DNA of 9,694 nucleotides from Actinomycetes bacterium (GCA_023437285.1 JAEZGP010000125.1:1-9694), one strand, 5' to 3'; numbered from the stretch's first letter, positions 1-6,368 are shown. Numbers and translations are program-made. The notes: generated from the letters alone by a model not told the origin.

Positions 1-559
1 GGACTACACGGTGGTACCGCACGTGGCGACCTTGGCGCACACGGCTGCACATCCGTACCGCGGACAGCGATCGTTGACGGCACCACCGCACGATCGCACC
101 GCAACCAGCGATCACCCGGCTGGCACCGAGTCCGCCCGCGCTCCGCACCTGGCGACCCTCGGAAGCGCCAGGTCCCGGCGCACCTATCGGCGCTGGTCAC
201 GACCGGAGACCGGCCGCCCCTATCCGCGCTGGTCACGACCGGAGATCGGCCGCACCTATCCGCGCTGGTCGTGACCGGCAAGACCATCAGGACTCGCGCA
301 CCAGATGGTGGCCCATGGACCGCCGGACCGCCAGGACCACTCGGACTCACCGGTCAGACGGGATCCACCTGGACCTGGACGCCTAACCGGGGCCACAACC
401 CGGCGCGCTGCGCTAGACGGGCCATAACCAGGGGCGCCCCGCCGACGCAGGCCCACCCGGGGCGGCGCGAATAACGGGTCTGCGCTGCCGGCGAGGAAGG
501 CCGGGCCGGCGACCGGCGGGAGTGGTGAAGGTTGCGGCGGGTGGGTCCGGCGGTGCGCC
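1..559. other. gene-free stretch downstream of gpgS
   Basis: I see no protein gene that I can support. Open frames exist on both strands, as expected at this GC content, but their products are short, arginine/proline-rich, lack recognisable domains and have no convincing ribosome site. The stretch holds one clear feature, a 36-bp tandem repeat at 179-278. The stretch 480-520 is rich in GCCGGC motifs that could fold and might end gpgS transcription, which enters from the right on the minus strand, but no T-run follows, so I do not call a terminator. It could also be eroded coding DNA. Confidence 0.5.
179..278. repeat. 36-bp tandem repeat, about 2.8 copies
   Basis: Copies run 179-214, 215-250 and a partial one 251-278, differing at only a few positions. 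Each unit contains the core CGCTGGTCACGACCGG or its close variant. The ten bases GGTCACGACC form a near-palindrome (GGTC-NN-GACC), and in the third copy the core reads GGTCGTGACC, the exact reverse complement of the first two. The period is a multiple of three, so a frame stays open across it with a 12-residue repeat (TYPRWSRPEIGR-like), but nothing else suggests coding. Three evenly spaced dyads could be protein-binding sites, or this may be a simple expanded repeat. Confidence 0.75.
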
Positions 560-1597
560 TCAGCGACTCGGTTTCAGGGGGGCAGGGCGGGTGGCGGCGT
601 ATTCGGGGATCGTCAGCATGGCGGGGCGGTCGGGCAGGTCGATCTGCGTCTCGTGGGGGGTCACCCGGCCCGCGTCGCGGGTGAACTGGGTGAGAGTCGG
701 CCACAGGTGGTGGTGCGGGGCGACGCGGCGGGCGACCGTGTGCAGGATGGTCGCGGCCATCCGGCCCAGGGCGGTGGTGTCCTGGTGGCCGTGCGTACGT
801 TCGCCGAGGTCGACCTGAGCGATCGCATCCAGGCCGAAGCGCTCCACGGCATCGATGAGCAGGCCGGTCTCGACGCCGTAGCCGGCCGCGAACGGCAGGC
901 GCTCCAGCAGGGCGCGCCGGGCCGCGTACTCCCCCGCCAAGGGTTGGACGACGCCCGCCAGGTGGGGCAGGTACGCGTTGAGCAGCGGACGGGCCAGCAG
1001 TTCGGTGACGCGGCCGCCCCCGGCGGCCGACACGTCGAGCAGCGGCCGGTCGTAGAAGGCCTTGACCATGCCGACCGTGTGGTCGGTGAGCAGCGGGCCG
1101 AGGAGCCCGGTGACGTAGTGCGCGCCGAAGTCGGTGAGGTCGGCGTCGACGTACACGAGGATGTCGCCGCGGGTGACCGCCAGCGCCTTCCACAGCACCT
1201 CGCCCTTGCCGGCGAACGAGCCGCACTCGGGCAGGATGTCGTCGCGGTGGTGCACGACGGCGCCGGCCGCGGCGGCGACCTCGGCGGTCCGGTCGGCGGA
1301 GCCGGAGTCGACCACGACGATCTCGTCGACGAGTCCGGTGGTCTCGGCGAGTTCGCGGACGCCGGTGACGATGACGCCGACGGTGGGTTCCTCGTCGAGC
1401 GCCGGTAGGACGACGCTGACGGTGGTGTCGCCCTTCGCGTCGATCAGTCGGTCGACCGCCCAGTCACCGGCGGCCGACGTGCGGGTCTGAAACCACCGCG
1501 ACGCCGCGTCATGCACGCCCTCCACGCTATCCGGCGGGGCGGACTGGTCAACGAGGGGCGCGGGGTCTAGCGTGCCAACTCGTGGACGCCTGGGCAC
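560..1597 (-). CDS. gpgS: glucosyl-3-phosphoglycerate synthase (GpgS)
   Basis: This is a GT-A fold glycosyltransferase of family GT81. It transfers glucose from an NDP-glucose donor to 3-phosphoglycerate, the first step toward glucosylglycerate and, in actinomycetes, the methylglucose lipopolysaccharides that bind fatty acyl chains. It is expected in the cytosol. Visible motifs, numbered from the longest start: SVVLPALDEE (61-70), the nucleotide-binding VVDSGS (95-100), the metal-binding DAD (151-153), GGGRVTEL (193-200), QPLAGEYAA (218-226) and GYGVETGLLID (239-249), all close to mycobacterial GpgS (Rv1208) as I remember it. Length is 345 residues against about 324 for that enzyme. The GTG start at 1597 has no good ribosome site and would overlap the longest form of the divergent neighbour. 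An in-frame GTG at 1525 gives 321 residues and may be the true start. The family assignment is firm, the start is not. Confidence 0.93.
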   Translation of the reverse strand: MPRRPRVGTLDPAPLVDQSAPPDSVEGVHDAASRWFQTRTSAAGDWAVDRLIDAKGDTTVSVVLPALDEEPTVGVIVTGVRELAETTGLVDEIVVVDSGSADRTAEVAAAAGAVVHHRDDILPECGSFAGKGEVLWKALAVTRGDILVYVDADLTDFGAHYVTGLLGPLLTDHTVGMVKAFYDRPLLDVSAAGGGRVTELLARPLLNAYLPHLAGVVQPLAGEYAARRALLERLPFAAGYGVETGLLIDAVERFGLDAIAQVDLGERTHGHQDTTALGRMAATILHTVARRVAPHHHLWPTLTQFTRDAGRVTPHETQIDLPDRPAMLTIPEYAATRPAPLKPSR

Positions 1598-1647
1598 CGG
1601 AAGAGAACCCCAATGTCGGCCGACGCCGCGCGCATCCGAAGCGGCGC

Positions 1648-2268
1648 ATGGACGAGCGACGACCGGTGGCGTGGGCGGTACGGATCGTGGCCGCGCTCGT
1701 CGTGCTGGCGCTGGCGGGCGGCGCGGTGTGGTGGTTCACCCGGCCAAGCGGGCTGCGGACGCTGCCACCGCAAGCGCTGGAGGCGCCGGGCGGGTTCCGG
1801 TCGTCCATCGGTTCCGGCAACGTCATCACCGTGGGGGTGGCGGTCACGAACGTCGCCTCGGCGACGGTCACGGTGACGAAGGCGCGGATCGTGGCGCCGC
1901 CGGGCGTGAAGGCGCGGTCGGTCGGCGTGGTGCCGATCGGGGAGAACAACTCGGGTTTTGAGTTGGAGGGCGACGTGCCGGACGGCGGCTCGGTGACGCT
2001 CGGCCCCGGCGAGTCCGCCGTGATCGTGGGACGGTTCTCGGTGACGTGCGGCACAGCGATCGCCTCGGCGGAGCCGACCGATGAGCAGATCTTCGCGACG
2101 GTACGGGTGGACGGGGAGTCCCGCGAGGAGGAGCTGGACGTACCGGTTGTTGGTGATATGCCCTGGTTGACGGCGACCGCCCAGCGCTCCTGCCTGGACC
2201 CGGTGTCGACCGCCGAGCCTGGCGACCCGCTCAAGCCGCTGCCCAAGCCCTCGAAAGGCACGTCGTAA
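1648..2268 (+). CDS. membrane-anchored protein with small extracytoplasmic domain, unknown function
   Basis: I do not recognise a named family. From the ATG at 1648 the product is 206 residues: a basic start (MDERRPVAWAVR), one hydrophobic segment (about residues 9-27, rich in Ala, Val and Leu, ending in AVWWF), then an extracytoplasmic domain of about 175 residues. The domain is rich in Val, Thr and Gly with alternating hydrophobic residues (for example NVASATVTVTKARIVAPPGV), suggesting a beta-sandwich. It has two cysteines (in VTCGTA and RSCLDP) that could form a disulfide, and it ends in a Lys/Pro tail. I prefer 1648 over an in-frame GTG at 1582 because it puts the membrane segment near the N-terminus, has a modest GAAG ribosome site, and avoids overlap with divergent gpgS. 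It is probably transcribed alone, since the riboswitch-led gene follows after about 80 bases. Confidence 0.7.
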   Translation: MDERRPVAWAVRIVAALVVLALAGGAVWWFTRPSGLRTLPPQALEAPGGFRSSIGSGNVITVGVAVTNVASATVTVTKARIVAPPGVKARSVGVVPIGENNSGFELEGDVPDGGSVTLGPGESAVIVGRFSVTCGTAIASAEPTDEQIFATVRVDGESREEELDVPVVGDMPWLTATAQRSCLDPVSTAEPGDPLKPLPKPSKGTS

Positions 2269-2305
2269 ATACCGCCGCGACCCCGTAGAATCAGCGTCAC
2301 GTGCC

Positions 2306-2324
2306 TGCGCGCGACGCGCGCGCA
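2306..2324. other. alternating CG hairpin/palindrome upstream of riboswitch
   Basis: TGCGCGCG-ACG-CGCGCGCA forms an 8-bp stem with a 3-base loop, 21 bases before the riboswitch begins. No T-run follows, so a classical terminator for the upstream membrane protein gene is doubtful. The site lies downstream of a possible -10 box (TAGAAT, 2286-2291), so it would sit in the leader of the transcript if that box is real. Alternating CG of this length can also arise by chance in such GC-rich DNA. Confidence 0.45.
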
Positions 2325-2345
2325 TTGAGCACGACAACTGAATAA

Positions 2346-2472
2346 CTCATCCAGAGGGGCAGAGGGAACGGCCCGTTGAAGCCCCGGCAACCACCCGCGA
2401 GCGCGCGATGATGCGCAGCCCGGGCAGGTGCCAAATCCGGCCCACGATGACGCAAGGCGTGGGAAAGATGAG
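2346..2472 (+). promoter_or_regulatory. SAM-I (S-box) riboswitch aptamer
   Basis: The leader matches the SAM-I aptamer, which binds S-adenosylmethionine. The closing helix P1 is CTCATC (2346-2351) with GATGAG (2467-2472), perfectly paired. The conserved core is present in order: the P2 kink-turn region CCAGAGGGGCAGAGGGA, GGCCCGTTGAA, then CCCCGGCAACC; a P3 arm with a GCGC/GCGC tip near 2401-2416; the joining segment GGTGCCAAATCC; a P4 helix CCCACG (2441-2446) with CGTGGG (2458-2463); and the terminal GGGAAAGATGAG. The ribosome site of the next gene starts at 2471, so its first two bases lie inside P1. There is no room for a terminator before the GTG at 2488. I infer control of translation initiation: SAM stabilises P1 and hinders ribosome access. 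Confidence 0.95.
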
Positions 2473-2478
2473 AAGGAG
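2471..2478 (+). promoter_or_regulatory. ribosome binding site deciding the threonine synthase start
   Basis: AGAAGGAG lies nine bases before the GTG at 2488. An upstream in-frame ATG at 2428 falls inside the conserved riboswitch core and lacks such a site, so it is rejected as the start. The first two bases of this site pair in the aptamer's P1 helix, which physically couples ligand binding to ribosome access. Confidence 0.88.
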
Positions 2479-2487
2479 ACAATCATC

Positions 2488-3744
2488 GTGACTGCGTCCT
2501 CACCCGCCCGCTGCCTGGTCTGTCGCAACTGCGGCACGGAGACCCCGCTGCGCCCCCAGCACGCCTGCTACGAGTGTTTCGGCCCGCTGGAGGTCGCCTA
2601 CGACGCGGCCGCGCTGGCCCGGGTGACCCGCGACGACATCGAGGCCGGCCCGGACAACATGTGGCGTTACGCGCCGCTGCTGCCCGTGGGCCAGGACGCC
2701 GCGGCGCGCGTCACCCTCGATCCGGGCATGACCCCCCTGGTACGCGCCGACGCGCTCGCGGACGAGCTGGGCATGACCGGCACGGTGTGGGTGAAGGACG
2801 ATTCGGCCAACCCGAGCCACTCGTTCAAGGACCGGGTGGTCTCGGTGGCGCTGACGGCCGCCAAGGGCTTCGGCTTCACCCGCTTCGCCTGCGCCTCGAC
2901 GGGCAACCTGGCCAACTCGGTGGCGGCGCACGCGGCCCGCGCGGGCGTACCGTCGATGGTGTTCATCCCGTCCGACCTGGAGTCCGGCAAGATCCTCACG
3001 ACGGCCGTGTATGGCGGCGACGTGGTGGCCATCCAGGGCTCGTACGACGACGTGAACCGGCTGTGCTCCGAGCTGACCGAGACCGACGAGTTCGAGAAGA
3101 CCGCGTTCGTCAACGTCAACCTGCGGCCGTTCTACGCCGAGGGCTCCAAGACCCTCGGGTACGAGGTGGCCGAGCAGCTCGGTTGGCGCATCCCCGCGCA
3201 GGTGGTCATCCCGATGGCGTCGGGCGAGCTGCTGACCAAGGTCGACAAGGCGTTCGCCGAGCTGGTGGAGATCGGCCTGGCGACGGCGCCGGAGGGCGGC
3301 TGGCGGGTGTTCGGCGCGCAGTCGGCCGGCTGCAACCCGATCGCGGTCGCCCTGCACAACGACACCACCGACATCGTTCCGGTGAAGCCGACGGGCATCG
3401 CCAAGTCGCTCAACATCGGCGACCCCGCCGCCGGCCTGTACGCGCTGGAATCGGTGCGCCGCACGAACGGCTGGATGGATTACGTCGACGACGAGGAGAT
3501 CCGCGAGGGCATCCGCCAGCTCGCCCGCACGACCGGCATCTTCGCCGAGACGGCGGGCGGTGTGACTACGGCGGTGCTGGGCAAGCTGGTCCGCGCGGGC
3601 AAGCTCGACCCGACGGCGGAGACGGTCGTCTTCAACACGGGCGAGGGTCTCAAGACGCTGGACGCGATCGAGGGACGCGTAGGACCGACGCACACCATCC
3701 GGCCATCCCTCAAAGCGGCTCGCGAGGCTCAGCTGATCGGATGA
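2488..3744 (+). CDS. thrC: threonine synthase, long form; possible O-phosphohomoserine-dependent homocysteine synthase
   Basis: This is a fold-type II PLP enzyme of 418 residues. Threonine synthase converts O-phosphohomoserine to threonine and phosphate in the cytosol. The N-terminus carries a zinc-ribbon-like set of cysteines (C9, C12, C15, C27, C30; CLVCRNCG and CYECFG). The PLP lysine is K114 in HSFKDR, followed by the Asn loop STGNLANS, then PFYAEGSKTLGYEVAEQLGW and the phosphate/glycine-rich PMASGELLTK. A late FNTGEGLKTLDA segment completes the fold. GTG at 2488 is chosen because of its strong ribosome site. The gene stands alone, with no hom or thrB, behind a SAM-I riboswitch. That is odd for pure threonine synthesis. 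A Streptomyces threonine synthase homologue (MetM, working with a ThiS-like sulfur carrier) has been reported to make homocysteine from O-phosphohomoserine, as I recall, and this gene could be its counterpart. The fold and family are certain, the physiological reaction is not. Confidence 0.92.
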   Translation: MTASSPARCLVCRNCGTETPLRPQHACYECFGPLEVAYDAAALARVTRDDIEAGPDNMWRYAPLLPVGQDAAARVTLDPGMTPLVRADALADELGMTGTVWVKDDSANPSHSFKDRVVSVALTAAKGFGFTRFACASTGNLANSVAAHAARAGVPSMVFIPSDLESGKILTTAVYGGDVVAIQGSYDDVNRLCSELTETDEFEKTAFVNVNLRPFYAEGSKTLGYEVAEQLGWRIPAQVVIPMASGELLTKVDKAFAELVEIGLATAPEGGWRVFGAQSAGCNPIAVALHNDTTDIVPVKPTGIAKSLNIGDPAAGLYALESVRRTNGWMDYVDDEEIREGIRQLARTTGIFAETAGGVTTAVLGKLVRAGKLDPTAETVVFNTGEGLKTLDAIEGRVGPTHTIRPSLKAAREAQLIG

Positions 3745-3879
3745 TTTTTTCGAGCGCGCCTACGATGAGTAGTGTTCACGTAAACGGGCGGTGCATGCAA
3801 AATGCGAAACGCAACCGCCGGAACGTAACTGACAGTAACTAAACCGGCTCGCCGCGGTGAAGAAACACGCCGGAAACCC
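3745..3879. other. AT-richer intergenic segment with operator-like repeats
   Basis: This segment has no gene and is noticeably richer in A and T than the flanking genes. T6 at 3745-3750 follows the thrC stop directly but has no stable hairpin before it, so I do not call it a terminator. At 3774-3785, GTTCACGTAAAC is a near-perfect dyad (ten of twelve positions), resembling LacI-family operators. At 3825-3830 and 3835-3840, GTAACT is repeated with a spacing of one helical turn. A regulator could bind here, presumably acting on the promoter-like motif at 3880-3908, since no protein gene starts nearby on the plus strand. Confidence 0.4.
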
Positions 3880-3908
3880 TTGACGGTGCTGGTGGAGAAG
3901 CGCAGGAT
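3880..3908 (+). promoter_or_regulatory. candidate sigma-70-type promoter
   Basis: TTGACG (3880-3885) and CAGGAT (3903-3908) are separated by exactly 17 bases, close to the TTGACA/TAnnnT pattern of the actinobacterial housekeeping sigma factor. Initiation would fall near 3915. No convincing protein gene follows before the terminator at 4022-4062, so the predicted transcript is about 148 nt. The first -10 base is C instead of T, which weakens the match. Confidence 0.4.
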
Positions 3909-3914
3909 GCTTTG

Positions 3915-4062
3915 CGCGGGAGGTTCACCGCCGCGCAACCGACAGTCCGGTTTGGAGCTGGCCGGCGGCGTGTAGTTCCGGTGCGTAGGCCTCGGCGCGT
4001 GCGATCCTCCCGACCAACGTCCGGCGGGCGCCCCGATTTCGATCGGGGCGCCCGCCGTTTTT
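3915..4062 (+). ncRNA. candidate structured small RNA
   Basis: This transcript is proposed from the promoter-like motif just upstream and the strong terminator at its 3' end. Inside it, CGGGAGG (3917-3923) pairs perfectly with CCTCCCG (4006-4012) as a long-range closing helix. Within that are CCGCCG (3928-3933) with CGGCGG (3963-3968), enclosing a small hairpin AACCG (3937-3941) with CGGTT (3948-3952). Together these give a branched fold ending in the terminator stem. I do not recognise it as 6S, 4.5S, tmRNA, RNase P RNA or a known riboswitch. Alternatively it is simply the 3' untranslated end of the thrC message. A 22-codon frame (3907-3975) with a GGAGAAG site also exists but would start inside the -10 box. 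Confidence 0.35.
4022..4062 (+). terminator. strong intrinsic terminator
   Basis: CGGCGGGCGCCCCGAT and its exact complement form a 16-bp perfect stem around a TTCG loop, followed by GTTTTT. This is a textbook Rho-independent terminator on the plus strand, ending thrC read-through or the proposed small RNA. On the minus strand the same stem could stop transcripts of the HExxH protein gene, but no T-run follows there. Confidence 0.93.
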
Positions 4063-4074
4063 ACGCCGGGTCAC

Positions 4075-4181
4075 GCTCCGTCCGATCGGGCCGGCTCGTT
4101 TAGTCGGGGCGGATCATCTGGTCGGGCCGGCTCGTCCGGTCGGGGCGGCTCGTCTGGTCGGGTCGGCTCGTCGGTCGGCGG
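4075..4181. repeat. 18-bp tandem repeat array across the 3' end of the HExxH gene
   Basis: Units of 18 bases run 4075-4092, 4093-4110, 4111-4128, 4129-4146 and 4147-4164, with a degenerate copy to 4181. Typical unit: GGCTCGTCTGGTCGGGTC. On the minus strand they encode a TSRPDQ-like hexapeptide repeat at the C-terminus of the HExxH protein. The unit at 4093-4110 carries the TAA stop in place of the CAG or CGG codon of its siblings, and at least one further unit lies beyond the stop. Repeat-number change would alter the length of the tail without shifting the frame. Confidence 0.8.
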
Positions 4182-4624
4182 CGCAGGCGCGCGGCCAGCG
4201 CCCGGGTTCGGCCGATGGTCGGCGCGTCGCAGTACCCGCCCGCCGCGAGCCCGGCGTGCCGTTCGAAGGCGTTGCGGGCACCGTACGTGCCGGTCCGCCA
4301 CCACGACCACCCGCACAACAGCCAGTACGCGGGCCAGAACAGCGGCCCGAGGATCGCGTACTGGGTGACGTGGCGCGTCTCGTGGGCCAGCAACTCCCGG
4401 CGCGCGGGATGCTCCAGGAACCCGGCCGGCCGCCGGGTGAAGATCACCGAGCCGACGGTGAAGCACGACTGCGCGGGCAACGGCAGCCGGTACCCGCTGG
4501 CGATCAGTACCGCGTCCGGGCCGGGTCGGGGACGTACCCGGGCGACCGCGCAGATGGCGAGCGCGACGAGGCTCGTCCCGTTGAGCCACGTGAGGGCGGC
4601 ACGCGCCGCGTGGCGGGGGGCCAT
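4100..4624 (-). CDS. HExxH-motif membrane protein with Arg/Pro/Asp repeat tail (putative metallopeptidase-like)
   Basis: The product has 174 residues and I cannot name its family. It has a hydrophobic segment near the start (about 13-29), then a short soluble part leading to [13 protein letters not shown], in which HETRH (81-85) fits the zinc-binding HExxH signature. NAFERHAG (119-126) follows and could supply a third ligand (E121), as in other small HExxH proteins. A second hydrophobic, Trp-rich segment (about 90-108) directly follows the motif. The tail from residue 152 is a SRPDQT-type hexapeptide repeat, very basic and acidic, probably disordered. Activity is unproven: HExxH proteins of this size include peptidase-like proteins with no known substrate. 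The ATG at 4624 has no clear ribosome site. Only 46 bases separate it from the divergent paaN, so the two genes share a promoter region. Confidence 0.75.
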   Translation of the reverse strand: MAPRHAARAALTWLNGTSLVALAICAVARVRPRPGPDAVLIASGYRLPLPAQSCFTVGSVIFTRRPAGFLEHPARRELLAHETRHVTQYAILGPLFWPAYWLLCGWSWWRTGTYGARNAFERHAGLAAGGYCDAPTIGRTRALAARLRRRPTSRPDQTSRPDRTSRPDQMIRPD

Positions 4625-4670
4625 GCGACCAAGGGTGCCACGCGGACCTCGCAGGGGGCATGATGACGGG

Positions 4671-6368
4671 ATGACGCAGGCAACGGCGCCGGCACGCCCG
4701 GACGGGTTCTTCGCCCGCCACCGCGACCGCCTGGCCGGTGCGCGCGACGCGCTGCGTACCCGCGACTACTGGTCGGCGTTTCCCGAGTCGCCCAGCCCGC
4801 GGGTCTACGGCGACACTGCCGCCGCCGAGGGCGAGGCGGCGTTCCGGGCCCACCTCGACGCCGACTTCCCGCTCGACCAGCCGGGCACGCGGGGCCGCGT
4901 CGTCACGGAGCACAGCCCGTACGGCGTCGGGCTCAACGTCGCCTACCCGCACGCCGACGCCGAGGCCCTCCTGAACGCGGCCCAGCAGGCGCTGCCGGGC
5001 TGGCGGGACGCCGGCCCCGAGGAGCGCGTCGGCGTCTGCCTGGAGATCCTCGACCGGCTGCACCAGCGCGTCTTCGAGCTCGCGTACGCCGTCCAGTTCA
5101 CCACCGGGCAGGCGTTCGTCATGGCGTTCCAGGCCGGCGGCGCGCACGCGCTGGACCGGGCGTTGGAGGCGGTGACCGTCGCGTATGAGGCGATGACCGC
5201 CACCCCGGCCGCGGCGATGTGGACGAAGCCCGCGGGCAAGGGCGAGCCGCTGCGGATGGCCAAGGACTACCACGTCGTGCCGCGCGGCGTCGGCCTCGTC
5301 ATCGGCTGCAACACGTTCCCGACCTGGAACTCGTGGCCGGGCCTGTTCGCGAGCCTGGCCACCGGCAATCCCGTGATCGTCAAGCCGCATCCCGGCGCCG
5401 TGCTGCCGCTCGCGATCACCGTCGCCGTGGCCCGGGAGGTCCTCGCCGAGGCGGGCCACCAGCCCGACGTGGTGGGGCTGGCGGCCGAGGAGCGGGGCGA
5501 GGGCCTCGCGTCGGTCCTGGCCACAGATCCCCGGGTACGCCTCATCGACTACACCGGTTCCACCGCGTACGGCGACTGGTTGGAGTCGCACGCCCGCCAG
5601 GCCACGGTGTTCACGGAGAAGGCCGGCGTCAACACCGTCCTGGTGGACTCGACGGACGACTTCGCGGGCATGTGCCGGAATCTGGCGTTCTCGCTGACCC
5701 TCTACAGCGGACAGATGTGCACCACCCCGCAGACGATCCTGGTGCCGGCCGGCGGCGTCGAGACCGGGTCAAGCCGGCTGAGCTTCGCCGAGGTGTCGCG
5801 CGGCATCGCCGACGCGGTCGCCGCGCTCACCGCCGACGACGCGCGGGCGGTGGAGTTGACGGGCGCCATCGTCAACGAGGCCGTGCTCGAAAGGGTGAAC
5901 CGCGCGCGAAGCCTCGGCACGGTGCTGCTGGACTCGCGCGAACTGCGCCATCCCGAGTACGCGCACGCGGTCGCGCGTACGCCATTGTTGATAATGGTCG
6001 ACGCGGAGGCGGAGGCCGCCTATGGCGCGGAATGGTTCGGACCGATCGCGTTCATTGTGCCAACCACCGACACCGCGCACGGCATCGCCATTCTGCGCGA
6101 CACCACAAACGCGCGCGGCGCGTTGACCACATTGGTGTACAGCACAGACAAGCGCGTTCTCGACGAGGTCACGCGCACCGCGCTCGACGTGGGTACGCAC
6201 CTGTCCATCAACCTCACGGGTGGCGTCTTCGTCAACCAGTCGACGGCCTTTTCGGACTTCCACGCGACCGGCGCCAACCCGGCGGCCAATGCGAGCCTCA
6301 CCGACAGTGCCTTTGTCGCCAACCGTTTCCGCATTGTGCAATCACGAAGGCAGAGCACAACGCTGTAG
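4671..6368 (+). CDS. paaN: PaaN-type aldehyde dehydrogenase (phenylacetate degradation family)
   Basis: The product has 565 residues, the usual length for the PaaN family, an aldehyde dehydrogenase superfamily branch linked to the ring-opened semialdehyde step of phenylacetyl-CoA catabolism. It is expected to be cytosolic and NAD(P)-dependent. Visible motifs: [19 protein letters not shown] and [16 protein letters not shown] (cofactor binding), [10 protein letters not shown], the general base E316 in FTEKAG, and the nucleophile C350 in [10 protein letters not shown]. The 34-residue Glu-to-Cys spacing equals that of classical aldehyde dehydrogenases. The ATG at 4671 gives the family-typical start [20 protein letters not shown] at 4653-4658 is rather distant as a ribosome site. 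No paaABCDE, paaK or paaZ gene is in view, so the substrate here is uncertain. From about 5890 to the stop, codons with A or T in third position (TTG, ATA, ATT, ACA, TTT, CAA) become much more frequent than in the rest of the gene. Confidence 0.87.
   Translation: MTQATAPARPDGFFARHRDRLAGARDALRTRDYWSAFPESPSPRVYGDTAAAEGEAAFRAHLDADFPLDQPGTRGRVVTEHSPYGVGLNVAYPHADAEALLNAAQQALPGWRDAGPEERVGVCLEILDRLHQRVFELAYAVQFTTGQAFVMAFQAGGAHALDRALEAVTVAYEAMTATPAAAMWTKPAGKGEPLRMAKDYHVVPRGVGLVIGCNTFPTWNSWPGLFASLATGNPVIVKPHPGAVLPLAITVAVAREVLAEAGHQPDVVGLAAEERGEGLASVLATDPRVRLIDYTGSTAYGDWLESHARQATVFTEKAGVNTVLVDSTDDFAGMCRNLAFSLTLYSGQMCTTPQTILVPAGGVETGSSRLSFAEVSRGIADAVAALTADDARAVELTGAIVNEAVLERVNRARSLGTVLLDSRELRHPEYAHAVARTPLLIMVDAEAEAAYGAEWFGPIAFIVPTTDTAHGIAILRDTTNARGALTTLVYSTDKRVLDEVTRTALDVGTHLSINLTGGVFVNQSTAFSDFHATGANPAANASLTDSAFVANRFRIVQSRRQSTTL

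Noticed and set aside
11..274. Plus-strand 87-codon frame spanning the 36-bp repeat
   Set aside because: Low-complexity Arg/Pro/Thr product with no domain; the repeat stays open only because its period is a multiple of three.
271..474. Plus-strand frame with a short collagen-like run (GPPGPLGLTGQTGST)
   Set aside because: Only five Gly-X-Y triplets, no ribosome site or signal peptide, and the rest is unlike collagen-like proteins; probably chance.
653..1408. 251-codon plus-strand frame antisense to gpgS
   Set aside because: Val/Gly/Asp/Arg-rich shadow product; GpgS motifs on the other strand are decisive.
2428..2487. Upstream in-frame ATG extending threonine synthase by 20 residues
   Set aside because: It lies in the conserved riboswitch core, lacks a ribosome site and adds charged residues not expected in the family; GTG 2488 has a strong site.
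3745..3750. T6 run straight after the thrC stop as a terminator
   Set aside because: No stable GC-rich hairpin precedes it; the nearby TCAGCTGA dyad has no loop.
3907..3975. 22-codon frame with GGAGAAG upstream, ending LELAGGV
   Set aside because: It resembles a short leader peptide or the Gly-Gly end of a sulfur carrier only superficially, lacks a ThiS fold's length, and begins in the proposed -10 box.
4071..5591. 506-codon minus-strand frame antisense to paaN
   Set aside because: The product is Arg/Gly/Pro-rich without motifs, while the sense frame is a complete aldehyde dehydrogenase and the HExxH frame covers the left part.
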